Assembly (NCBI RefSeq): GCF_002873455.1
Contig: NZ_MCUN01000022.1
Coordinates: forward strand, 1-64,000
DNA length: 64,000 nucleotides
Direction of reading: 5' to 3'
Source of the DNA: Vibrio splendidus
Lineage (GTDB): Bacteria; Pseudomonadota; Gammaproteobacteria; Enterobacterales; Vibrionaceae
Shown: piece after piece, positions 43,108 through 50,954 of the stretch
How positions within the stretch are numbered: position 1 is the first letter of the stretch
How the letters are laid out: each line of letters begins with the position of its first letter
The notes under the pieces: generated by a model
The model's database searches: none
The model's input: the letters and a program-made list of their open reading frames with translations, nothing else
What the model was told of the DNA's origin: nothing
Made by a program: the position numbers and the translations under genes

Positions 43108-43941
43108 TTACTCGTTACCTTCACTCAGCGCAAATTTTATCTCATCAGAAGAGAAGCCTTTGCGACTCAACATTGCATAAGCTTTGGAGCGTTCTTTATG
43201 ATCGTTTAGATCATAGGATCTTTTCTGTAATTGTTCTAAACAAGAAGAGTAGAAATCCAGTTGCTCTTCGTTAATCAATCGGTCGATTAAGGATGACAGG
43301 TCACTGGTGTCGATTTGTCGCTGTCTCAATTCTTGCTGAATAGCAGTCAGGCCTTTACCTTTACGAGCGTACTTAAGCACTTCTTTCTCTAGGTCAGCCT
43401 TCTCAGCCTTAATTTGGATATTACTCATAAGCTCATTGGCTTGCGGGTGCTGATCAATCGCCACTTTCACTTGCTGATAGCTAAAACCACGCTTTTGCAG
43501 TGTCGCAACCAGCTTTTCACGACTCATGGTAAAGCTTGTGTAGTAATGGTTGATTCGGTCGATCAATATGGTTTGCTCATCAATAGACTTCTCAAAAGAT
43601 ACCTTATGGATTGCGTCAGAAATAACGGAGTCTTTCAAGCCCTTCTTCTTCAGTTTTTCGACAATGTATCGAGAACCAAATTCACCAGAAAAAGCTTGCT
43701 CCACAAACTGTTCAGCGAACACTTGGTCGGACTTGAGATACCCAAAGCCTTTCAGAGTGCCTAAAGTTTCATCGATCCATTCTTGATTGTCGGTTTTCAC
43801 TTTCAGCTTTGCAACCAACTCACTTTCCGTCATATCCCTCTGAGTTAAATGCCACATCGCAGAGTTCATAACGCTTTCGATTCGTGTCGCTTTTCTTACC
43901 GTTGTATTTCTAGTCTTGGTTTTTTGCTGTGAATCATCCAT
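43108..43941 (-). CDS. RecX-family protein, extended form
   Basis: 277 aa, versus about 150-170 for classical RecX. RecX proteins bind RecA filaments and inhibit recombination. The N-terminal part (MNSAMWHLTQRDMTESELVAKL, then FGYLKSDQVFAEQFV) and GSRYIVEKLKKKGLKDSVISDAI are RecX helical repeats. Further repeats (REKLVATLQKRGFSYQQVKVAID, AYAMLSRKGFSSDEIKFAL) follow, so the protein has extra three-helix repeats beyond the usual. It is not next to recA. It could be a paralogue with a different partner. Confidence 0.82.
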   Translation of the reverse strand: MDDSQQKTKTRNTTVRKATRIESVMNSAMWHLTQRDMTESELVAKLKVKTDNQEWIDETLGTLKGFGYLKSDQVFAEQFVEQAFSGEFGSRYIVEKLKKKGLKDSVISDAIHKVSFEKSIDEQTILIDRINHYYTSFTMSREKLVATLQKRGFSYQQVKVAIDQHPQANELMSNIQIKAEKADLEKEVLKYARKGKGLTAIQQELRQRQIDTSDLSSLIDRLINEEQLDFYSSCLEQLQKRSYDLNDHKERSKAYAMLSRKGFSSDEIKFALSEGNE

Positions 43942-44045
43942 TCAATTTCAACTATCCAGATTGAGCATCCCCCATGATAACGTAATTCTGACTAGCGTGA
44001 AGTGACATAAAAGAATGAGCACTAAGATAAACGGATACTCAATAA

Positions 44046-44071
44046 AAATGGACGCTATGCAGCGTCCATTT
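44046..44071 (-). terminator. Terminator of the large MscS gene
   Basis: AAATGGACGCT (44046-44056) pairs with AGCGTCCATTT (44061-44071) around ATGC, with more A residues to the left giving a U tract on the minus strand. Confidence 0.85.
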
Positions 44072-44110
44072 AATATCATATTAAGAATGTCGACTCTAAG
44101 CCGACTTAGC

Positions 44111-44140
44111 TTTTTTGTAACTAGCCTTTTTGTAACTAGC
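44111..44140. repeat. Two 15-bp tandem repeats spanning the large MscS stop codon
   Basis: TTTTTTGTAACTAGC (44111-44125) and CTTTTTGTAACTAGC (44126-44140) differ at one base. Read on the minus strand, the TAG stop (44136-44138) belongs to the second unit and is repeated in the same frame 15 nt later. Confidence 0.9.
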
Positions 44141-45740
44141 TTTCTTCGTGATTGTAAATGTGTACATCTCTTTGAGGGAATGGAATCGTGATGCCTTCTT
44201 CATCAAAGCGTTTCTTCACGGTTTCCGTCACATCCCAATATACATCCCAATAATCCTCAGTCTTAACCCAAGGCCTTACGACGAAATCAACCGAAGACGT
44301 ATTCAAAGTATGGAGCTTAATCATATGCTCTGGTTTTCTAAGAATTAACGGGTGCGCAAGAAGGATGTCATTCAACACGCCTTTTGCTTTGTCGATATCA
44401 TCGGAATAACCAATACCAAAAACCATATCAACGCGTCTAACACGCTCTGCTGTAATGTTGTTGATCACGTCTCCCCAAATCTTGTTATTTGGGATCACCA
44501 AGCGTTGATTATCAATGGTTTGAATCGTTGTCGACACCAAGCTCATGTCTTTTACTGTTCCTTGAACGCCAGCGACTTTAACCATGTCACCCACATCGTA
44601 AGGACGATAGATCAAGATCATCAAACCCGATGCAAAGTTGGACAAGGTATCTTGTAGGGCGAAACCAATGATGACACCCGCGACACCGAAACCAGTAAGT
44701 AATGGGGCAAGCTCTATCCCTATTTGAGACAGGGCAATAAGCAAACCGATAAACACAACGGCTTTAGATGCGATTGATACAAAAAACTCTTGCATCAAGA
44801 CACTAAAGTCCATTTTTGAATGTGAGACGCTCTTGCGAACCGTTTTACGAGCAACGTTGGCAATAAGGCGAGTCACATACAAAATCCCTAAAAACAGCGC
44901 GAGCTTAACGACAAAAGAAGGGGTATTGTCAAACGCCCAAGAACTAAACGAACGTAACCAGCCATCCAACAGATCTAGTGCAACATCAACATCCAATACG
45001 TCAGCATTTATGTCCCCTGTCGTCGCCAATAAAATGCGCTTGTAAGAGGTTACATCCACACCAAACGGACTCATCATAGAGATGCTGTTCTCTAAGCTGG
45101 CAGCCATTACACTGGTTCGTTCACTGAAGCGTATTAGCTCAGTTTTAATCGTCGCTTTTTCTTCTTCGCTAACAAAAGACAAACGACGCTCTAAGTCCTG
45201 ACGTTGAGTATCGGTGTAAAGAATCGCGTTGGTTAAATATTGAGAACGAGAAATCAATGCCGCTTTTAGCTGACTTTCAGCGGCCGTTACATCAACATCT
45301 CTTTCTTTCGACCAACTTAAAGTTTTAGAGAGTTGCTGATAATAAACATCCATCATCCCAATGCGTTTTTGAATCAGCAGCTCAAGGCGCTTTTTAGCAT
45401 CACCTTCCGCCGAACGATTCTCTTTACTCATCGATACAATCTTAACTTCATTTAATGACAGTAAATGTTGTAAGAGCTCAACCTGCTGAGCAAGAACAGC
45501 ATCTAGCCCTGCCTTTTTGTCTGACGACAATTGGGACGAAATCTCCTCACGCAAAGCTTGGTTTTTTCGTCTTAATATATCTTCTAGAAACGGCTTCTCA
45601 GCATCGTGCGCTGTTTCTAATGTTGTTAGGTCCAGCATTAGCTGGTCTTGTACTTCTGCTATTTTATCGACACTTTGTGCAAAACTCCCTGATGCAACAA
45701 ACGCCAACATTAAAAATAGACAACGCCAAACCTTTATCAT
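44136..45740 (-). CDS. Large MscS-family mechanosensitive channel
   Basis: 534 aa. A signal peptide (VWRCLFLMLAFVASGSFA) precedes a ~240-residue periplasmic coiled-coil-like domain (SVDKIAEVQDQLMLDLTTLETA and later helices). Four predicted membrane helices (~270-375) end in the pore helix GFGVAGVIIGFALQDTLSNFASG (~352-374). The MscS beta and C-terminal domains follow (VGDMVKVAGVQGTVKDMSLVSTTIQT). This YbiO/YjeP-like architecture senses membrane tension with an extra periplasmic part. The gene ends in a duplicated stop-codon repeat. It is monocistronic. Confidence 0.93.
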   Translation of the reverse strand: MIKVWRCLFLMLAFVASGSFAQSVDKIAEVQDQLMLDLTTLETAHDAEKPFLEDILRRKNQALREEISSQLSSDKKAGLDAVLAQQVELLQHLLSLNEVKIVSMSKENRSAEGDAKKRLELLIQKRIGMMDVYYQQLSKTLSWSKERDVDVTAAESQLKAALISRSQYLTNAILYTDTQRQDLERRLSFVSEEEKATIKTELIRFSERTSVMAASLENSISMMSPFGVDVTSYKRILLATTGDINADVLDVDVALDLLDGWLRSFSSWAFDNTPSFVVKLALFLGILYVTRLIANVARKTVRKSVSHSKMDFSVLMQEFFVSIASKAVVFIGLLIALSQIGIELAPLLTGFGVAGVIIGFALQDTLSNFASGLMILIYRPYDVGDMVKVAGVQGTVKDMSLVSTTIQTIDNQRLVIPNNKIWGDVINNITAERVRRVDMVFGIGYSDDIDKAKGVLNDILLAHPLILRKPEHMIKLHTLNTSSVDFVVRPWVKTEDYWDVYWDVTETVKKRFDEEGITIPFPQRDVHIYNHEES

Positions 45741-45992
45741 GTTAATTCCTATGAATGTCTAAATTGACCCTTTAAATAGTAGTAAAAAGGATATGGATAA
45801 CAAGCATTTAAACGTATGTTGTGTTAAAAATTCGCAAAATATCAGTCCGTATCTAATATTTGAGAGTTCCAATCCCCTCTTTTGACCTGTAGAGTACGCA
45901 ACCAACAAAGTACAACCGCCAATATCGTCACTTAAGTACATGCACTAGAACGCCTTAAGTCCGATATTAGCTAATAGCAAGAGAGCATAAAA

Positions 45993-46241
45993 ATGAACAA
46001 CGAACTTGATATTATCGATTCCTTAGAAGAACTAGAAAAGTTCCTAATCTCAGTTGAAGCTGGCGGTTTGGGTCTTGAAGGCGTTGAAGGTGTAGGCATG
46101 GCAACCAATAATTCAGATGGTCGTCACTTCGTTGCGGTATTCAACAGCAGCCACAAAGTTCTGCTCGCTCGCTGGATCACCAAAGAAGTTTTTAAAAATG
46201 GTAAAGACTTGGTACGTAATGGCCCTCGCCGTACTCACTAA
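45993..46241 (+). CDS. Hypothetical protein, 82 aa
   Basis: Complete small frame; the ATG at 45993 follows AAGAGAGCATAAAA. The protein is acidic at the N-terminus (MNNELDIIDSLEELEKFL), Gly-rich in the middle (GGLGLEGVEGVGM) and basic at the end (FKNGKDLVRNGPRR). It is soluble and not membrane-associated. No family is recognised. A terminator at 46268-46306 closes the unit, supporting that it is a single expressed gene. Confidence 0.75.
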   Translation: MNNELDIIDSLEELEKFLISVEAGGLGLEGVEGVGMATNNSDGRHFVAVFNSSHKVLLARWITKEVFKNGKDLVRNGPRRTH

Positions 46242-46267
46242 GCCTTTCCAATAGTACCAATGATTAG

Positions 46268-46306
46268 AGCTCAACACATTCATCTACGATCTGTTGGGCT
46301 TTTTTG
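46268..46306 (+). terminator. Terminator of the 82-aa gene
   Basis: AGCTCAACA (46268-46276) pairs with TGTTGGGCT (46292-46300), one G-U pair, followed by seven T residues. Confidence 0.85.
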
Positions 46307-46420
46307 TATCACTTCATAATGAAACCACTCGATACAGAATAAATAGGCGATAACTTCCAGTTGTTGTGAACTTTAGTTAGAGCTAAATGTCGTATTTGCG
46401 TGAGTTGGTGTTTATGCGTC

Positions 46421-46514
46421 GTTTCTCGTGTATACATGGTCTCCGAGTGTATACGCAGTTTCCGAGTGTATACACAGTTACTGCGTTTATACATAGTTTC
46501 CGCATTTATACATA
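46421..46514. repeat. Five ~19-bp tandem repeats with GTATAC cores
   Basis: Units start at 46421, 46439, 46458, 46477 and 46496 and share the pattern GTTTCCGAGTGTATACACA (18-19 bp). The first three contain the palindrome GTATAC, the last two TTATACAT. Upstream, ATTTGCGTGAGTTGGTGTTTATGCGTC may be decayed copies. The array sits about 100-200 bp before the Scs-like cluster. There are no unique spacers, so it is not a CRISPR. Confidence 0.9.
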
Positions 46515-46622
46515 GTTTCACTTTAACAATTTTATGACTTGTGGCGCGAGGAGAACTTACCTAAGCTAACCGCAATTCAACAAGCTCGCTTTAACTACTA
46601 ACTGATTTGATTACTGACTGAT

Positions 46623-47111
46623 TTGCTTAATACATCGCTACTTTTCTTATCCACACAGAGCCGCCAGCAAAAGCATTCGCTTTGGGCACTCTTCCTTACC
46701 GGACTGGTTATCGTAACTTGTTTGGCGAGTACTCTGTCCGTAAAGAAATTCTCTTTATCTACACTGGCCAATAGTCAATACATTTTAGCTGAAACACAAA
46801 CTCACTCAGAAGCCAGTAACCCTCAAAGCGATCTTACTTCTTCAGAAAAAATGGCCGATCTATACGCCAGTGTTTTCGGTTTAGAAGCATCTAAAATGTT
46901 AACGTCGCCTAATTCAAGTTCATGCAGCCTAAGTTCTAAAATGCTGACCTTCTCCACTCCTAAAACGGGTTGGCTGATCCCTTTCGTTCTGATTATTGCT
47001 GTTGCATTCAACTTGTCTCCTCACATCTCGAGATTATCCAGAGACAATCATCGCTCTTCTCGACCAACAAAACTTCGGTTACATCTCACGCACTGTATAT
47101 TTAGAGAGTAA
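46623..47111 (+). CDS. Hypothetical membrane protein at the head of the Scs-like cluster
   Basis: Open frame of 162 codons from a TTG at 46623; no ATG is available until codon ~78 and no strong ribosome binding site is visible, so the true start is uncertain. Two hydrophobic segments (ALFLTGLVIVTCLA at ~23-36, WLIPFVLIIAVAFNLS at ~118-133) predict membrane helices. The C-terminus is Arg/His-rich. It ends 47 bp before scsB and could take the place of the small ScsA-type protein in other scs operons. No clear ScsA Cys motif is seen, so this is inference from position. Confidence 0.55.
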   Translation: MLNTSLLFLSTQSRQQKHSLWALFLTGLVIVTCLASTLSVKKFSLSTLANSQYILAETQTHSEASNPQSDLTSSEKMADLYASVFGLEASKMLTSPNSSSCSLSSKMLTFSTPKTGWLIPFVLIIAVAFNLSPHISRLSRDNHRSSRPTKLRLHLTHCIFRE

Positions 47112-47158
47112 ATAGCCGGGCAATTACACCCTTTTATTTATTTTTTGGAGATACATTT

Positions 47159-49270
47159 GTGTACAACACACTACTAACTAAGTTTGCCGACTCGTTGGCA
47201 TTCTGCATGCGTACATGCGCAAAAGCTTACGTCATTACAATCTTAATCATGACGTCATTTACCGCCCTAGCTCAAACCACGGGCTGGATAAGCGTGCCTG
47301 AACATCCACCTGTAAAAATGCGAATGATGTCGACAGGTGAGCAGTCAGATAACGGCGGTACCGTTCAAACTGTATTGGACGTTACACTCGACGGTGACTG
47401 GAAAACCTATTGGCGCAGCCCAGGTGAAGGTGGCATTCCGCCAAGCTGGGATTGGTCTGATTCAACTAATATAGAGTCTGTAGATTGGCACTGGCCGATC
47501 CCTAAATACTACGAACAACTTGACGTAATGACGCTGGGGTACAAAAAGCACGTTAGCTTTCCTGTCACCCTTACGTTGAAAGACAACACGCAACCTGCGG
47601 TATTTAGAGCTTCTCTCTCTTTCCCGTCATGCACCAATATTTGTGTGTTAACCGATTACGACATCGAACTGCCGATTGATCCGCAAACATTAGAGATCGA
47701 TGAAGAAGCGATGTTCTTGTTCAATCAAGGCATGAGCCAATCTCCACGAGAAGCGAATCGCACTTCAGTGAACGGCCTGTTCTGGGATAAAAGCAAACAA
47801 CAACTGGTTACTCAGCTAACAAGTGAGGAAGGCTGGGATAAACCGATGGTATTGATTGATGGCCAAGAAGTGCTTGATGACTTCTTCTCTCCACCAACCG
47901 TCCACATCACAGACAATACAATGACCGCAGTATTCGATGTCAGCAACTGGATAGGCGAAGTCGACTTAACCGATCGCACCGTTAGTGTCACCGTGTCAGA
48001 CACTAACTTTGCCGAAGAGATGACCGCTCAAGTTGGCTCAGAACCTATTGCTTATCAAGCAAGTAGCAACGGTTTTCTAGCAATGATTGGCTTTGCTTTG
48101 ATTGGTGGTTTGATCCTCAACATCATGCCGTGTGTGCTGCCTGTATTAGGAATGAAGCTAAACAGCATCATTCAAAACCAAGGAGCAACCAATCGACATA
48201 TCCGACTCTCATTTCTAGCTTCTGCTTCGGGTGTCATCACGTCATTTGCACTATTAGCCCTTGGCATGACCGTTCTAAAGATGGGTGGTAATGCGATTGG
48301 TTGGGGAATCCAGTTCCAAAATGTTTGGTTCATCGGATTCATGCTGATCATCACCCTACTGTTCTCGATTAACTTACTTGGTCTATTCGAATTCAGGCTT
48401 CCATCAGGTTTAAACACTTGGATGGCAACTAAAGGCGACGACTCCCATTCAGGTCACTTTATTCAAGGCATGTTTGCGACGCTTTTGGCAACTCCGTGCA
48501 GTGCTCCGTTCTTAGGAACCGCAGTCGCTTATGCTCTTGGGGCAAGCTACCAAGAGTTGTGGGCTATCTTTATCGCACTCGGTTTCGGCATGAGTGCACC
48601 TTGGTTGATTTTCGCGCTGTTTCCGAGTCTTACTAAACTACTACCAAAACCTGGGGCATGGATGTTCAGAGTTAAACTGGTGTTTGGCTTGATGATGTTC
48701 ATCACCAGTCTATGGTTAGCAAGTCTAATGAGCCCATTCATTGGTAAATTCCCGACAATCCTGTTGTCACTGTTTATCGTGATTACAGTATTGATTTGGA
48801 TTGGCCGTAAGTTGGGTCGCAAGGTACTTATTCCTATCATCGCAACCACAACCTTGGTGTTTGGTGCTGCATTGATCGTAGGCAGCGTTACCGCAAATAA
48901 TTGGGCTACGCCAATTGTTGACAACCTTGCTTGGCAAAAGCTAGATGCAAAACAGATCCCCCAATTGGTTGATCAAGGAAAAACAGTGTTTGTCGATGTG
49001 ACCGCAGAATGGTGTATCACCTGTAAAGCCAACAAAATTGGCGTCATTCTTCAAGATCCTGTCTATAGCCACCTACAACAAGAAGACATTGTTTTGATGA
49101 AAGGCGATTGGACAACACCAAGTGAAAGTGTCACTCAATACTTACAAAGTAATGGGCGATTTGGTGTGCCATTTAATATCGTCTACGGGCCAAGCTCTAA
49201 AAGCGGTATTCCACTGCCTGTTATTTTAAATAGTGACACCGTCACTCAAACCATCGACGCTGCGAGGTAG
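47159..49270 (+). CDS. scsB: ScsB/DsbD-like thiol-disulfide interchange membrane protein
   Basis: 703 aa. Membrane thiol reductant carrier that passes electrons from cytoplasmic thioredoxin to periplasmic partners. A signal segment is followed by a periplasmic N-domain with CTNIC (~163-167). The 8-helix DsbD core has NIMPCVLP (~323-330) and LATPCSAPF (~443-451). A C-terminal thioredoxin domain has EWCITCK (~616-622). A larger N-domain separates ScsB from DsbD. The GTG at 47159 has GGAG 8 nt upstream. ScsD follows after 3 bp, showing an operon with 46623-50696. Confidence 0.92.
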   Translation: MYNTLLTKFADSLAFCMRTCAKAYVITILIMTSFTALAQTTGWISVPEHPPVKMRMMSTGEQSDNGGTVQTVLDVTLDGDWKTYWRSPGEGGIPPSWDWSDSTNIESVDWHWPIPKYYEQLDVMTLGYKKHVSFPVTLTLKDNTQPAVFRASLSFPSCTNICVLTDYDIELPIDPQTLEIDEEAMFLFNQGMSQSPREANRTSVNGLFWDKSKQQLVTQLTSEEGWDKPMVLIDGQEVLDDFFSPPTVHITDNTMTAVFDVSNWIGEVDLTDRTVSVTVSDTNFAEEMTAQVGSEPIAYQASSNGFLAMIGFALIGGLILNIMPCVLPVLGMKLNSIIQNQGATNRHIRLSFLASASGVITSFALLALGMTVLKMGGNAIGWGIQFQNVWFIGFMLIITLLFSINLLGLFEFRLPSGLNTWMATKGDDSHSGHFIQGMFATLLATPCSAPFLGTAVAYALGASYQELWAIFIALGFGMSAPWLIFALFPSLTKLLPKPGAWMFRVKLVFGLMMFITSLWLASLMSPFIGKFPTILLSLFIVITVLIWIGRKLGRKVLIPIIATTTLVFGAALIVGSVTANNWATPIVDNLAWQKLDAKQIPQLVDQGKTVFVDVTAEWCITCKANKIGVILQDPVYSHLQQEDIVLMKGDWTTPSESVTQYLQSNGRFGVPFNIVYGPSSKSGIPLPVILNSDTVTQTIDAAR

Positions 49271-49273
49271 TTA

Positions 49274-49843
49274 ATGAAGACTCCCAACAATGAAGAGAAA
49301 TCTAACACGACTGAAGACAGCGCTGTAAAGAGTGAGGCCAAAAAGCCAAGTCGTCTTAAGAAGTGGGGAAAGGAACTGGTTTCAATGATATTGATCGTTG
49401 GCGTGGTTTCATTTGCCATGGATTTTTACCACAGCAGAAGCATGCCTCAAGGAGACGCGATTCCAATCGTGGGTCAGTCGCTCCAAGGCAAAGATATTGA
49501 TGTTATCGAGCTAAGTAAAAATGGTAAGCCCGTCATTGTTTATTTTTGGGCGACTTGGTGTGGCGCCTGCAAGTTTGTAAGCCCAACCGTCAATAGCTTC
49601 AGCGATTCGCATCAAGTAGTTTCGGTCGCTTTGTCATCGGGTCCTGACGAACGTGTTCAGCGCTTCTTAGACGCCAAAGAGTATGACTTCCCTGTAATCA
49701 ATGATGTTTCTGGATCAATCAGCAAAAGTTGGGGCGTTAATGTCACTCCAAGCATCGTCATCATCAAAGATGGAGAGATTAGCAGTATCGCAACAGGCGT
49801 TACTTCCCCGATAGGGCTCTGGTTAAGAACCTACTTTGCCTAA
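49274..49843 (+). CDS. scsD: ScsD-like membrane-anchored thioredoxin
   Basis: 189 aa. A charged cytoplasmic N-terminus (~1-34) and one membrane anchor (LVSMILIVGVVSFAMDFY, ~36-53) place the thioredoxin domain in the periplasm. The active site is WATWCGACKF (CGAC, ~93-96) and the cis-Pro is in NVTPSIVI. ScsD-type proteins act as reductases or donors in the suppressor-of-copper-sensitivity system. It starts only 3 bp after scsB. CGAC rather than the ResA/CcmG CEPC-like motif argues against a cytochrome c role. Confidence 0.88.
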   Translation: MKTPNNEEKSNTTEDSAVKSEAKKPSRLKKWGKELVSMILIVGVVSFAMDFYHSRSMPQGDAIPIVGQSLQGKDIDVIELSKNGKPVIVYFWATWCGACKFVSPTVNSFSDSHQVVSVALSSGPDERVQRFLDAKEYDFPVINDVSGSISKSWGVNVTPSIVIIKDGEISSIATGVTSPIGLWLRTYFA

Positions 49844-49976
49844 CTCGCTTTCAAAGAAAAGTAAGGCGAAGCAAAGCAAGATGAATGGACTGATTTAAGC
49901 CAATTTAACTAAGAATAATACCGTGAGCGCGATCCAACGAGCACTCACGATTATCAAGAATTAGAGAATAAATAAC

Positions 49977-50696
49977 ATGAAAAAGCATCTGATTAGTACA
50001 CTGATTTTAGGCTCACTAATGAGCAACAGTGCTTTCGCTGAGTTAAGTACAAAACAAACCCAGCAACTTGAAGAAATTAACCAATTTCTGAAAGATAACC
50101 CTTCTACGATCTCGGGCTTACATACTAGTTTAGAGCAGTACGTAGCAGGACAAGAACAAGCGAAGAAAGCTCAAGCAGAAAGCCAAGATTGGCTGTATAA
50201 CAATGATGCTCATCCAATCACAGGCAACCCGGATGGCAAATCGGTCATCATTAGCTTTACCGACTATAACTGTCCTTACTGTAAACGCTTGGAAAAAGGC
50301 TTGGTTCAATTAGCCTCTGAGAACAGCGACATTAAAGTGATCAACGTGTACTTATCGTTTAAACAGCAACAAGTCGACGGCCTCAATACCAATGCCGCTT
50401 TATATGCGATGAAAGTATGGAAAGATAACCCAGAAGCATTCCCTGAAGTTAATAGATTACTGATGGCGAAAAGCGGTATTCACTCGAAAAGCTCACTAGA
50501 AGCTGTTGCCAAGAAGACGGGAACAGAAGCGGAGCTAAAAACAACTCAAGAACAAAACCAGGTTCTAACTACTAACCATCAAACGTTCAGCGCTCTCGGC
50601 TTAACGGGTACCCCAACAATGATGATTAACGGAAATGTCTTACCAGGATATGTGCCTTACAATCAACTTAAAGACATCGTGGATGACGCTTTTTAA
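49977..50696 (+). CDS. scsC: ScsC/DsbA-like periplasmic thiol-disulfide protein
   Basis: 239 aa. The signal peptide MKKHLISTLILGSLMSNSAFA is followed by a helical, Gln/Glu-rich N-terminal segment (~22-70) like the oligomerisation stalk of trimeric ScsC. The DsbA-like domain has FTDYNCPYCKRLE (CPYC, ~96-99) and the cis-Pro in LTGTPTMMING. ScsC is kept reduced by ScsB and acts as disulfide isomerase/reductase, linked to copper tolerance in enteric bacteria. It lies 133 bp after scsD; a terminator follows at 50731. Confidence 0.9.
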   Translation: MKKHLISTLILGSLMSNSAFAELSTKQTQQLEEINQFLKDNPSTISGLHTSLEQYVAGQEQAKKAQAESQDWLYNNDAHPITGNPDGKSVIISFTDYNCPYCKRLEKGLVQLASENSDIKVINVYLSFKQQQVDGLNTNAALYAMKVWKDNPEAFPEVNRLLMAKSGIHSKSSLEAVAKKTGTEAELKTTQEQNQVLTTNHQTFSALGLTGTPTMMINGNVLPGYVPYNQLKDIVDDAF

Positions 50697-50730
50697 TCGA
50701 GTGTCGTTGACTCGAAAGAGACATTGATAA

Positions 50731-50771
50731 AAAAGCCGACTCGCGTCACTTCACACTCGTAGTCGGCTTTT
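50731..50771 (+). terminator. Terminator of the Scs-like cluster
   Basis: AAAAGCCGACT (50731-50741) pairs with AGTCGGCTTTT (50761-50771) across 19 nt. Confidence 0.8.
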
Positions 50772-50849
50772 CATAATATTAAAGCAATGCTTTCAATAAT
50801 ATTTTTGAAACAAAAAAACAGTCGAAGTGTCACCATCTCGTAATAGGTT

Positions 50850-50952
50850 CTTAATTTATCCTCGTTACTCTAAAAGCAGTTCTGTCGATGAGTGAAGGAC
50901 GTGTTAACTCTAGACAACTGTCCTTTGACCGAGCCCGGCTCGGTCTTTTTTT
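50850..50952 (+). ncRNA. Candidate small RNA ending in an orphan terminator
   Basis: A strong plus-strand terminator (GACCGAGC 50927-50934 with GCTCGGTC 50938-50945, then seven T residues) lies after the scsC terminator and before the convergent gene ending at 50955. No plus-strand gene uses it. Just upstream, AAGGAC...GTCCTT with an inner GTT/AAC pair forms a second hairpin (~50896-50925). Two hairpins with a U tail are typical of Hfq-dependent sRNAs. The 5' end is a guess, and no clear promoter was found. Confidence 0.45.
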
Positions 50953-50954
50953 GC

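Noticed and set aside
46421..46514. CRISPR array
   Set aside because: The 19-bp units are directly adjacent, with no unique spacers and no cas genes nearby.
46309..46521. 70-codon minus-strand frame over the 19-bp repeats
   Set aside because: Its sequence derives from the repeat array; a 19-bp unit shifts frame and gives no conserved protein pattern.
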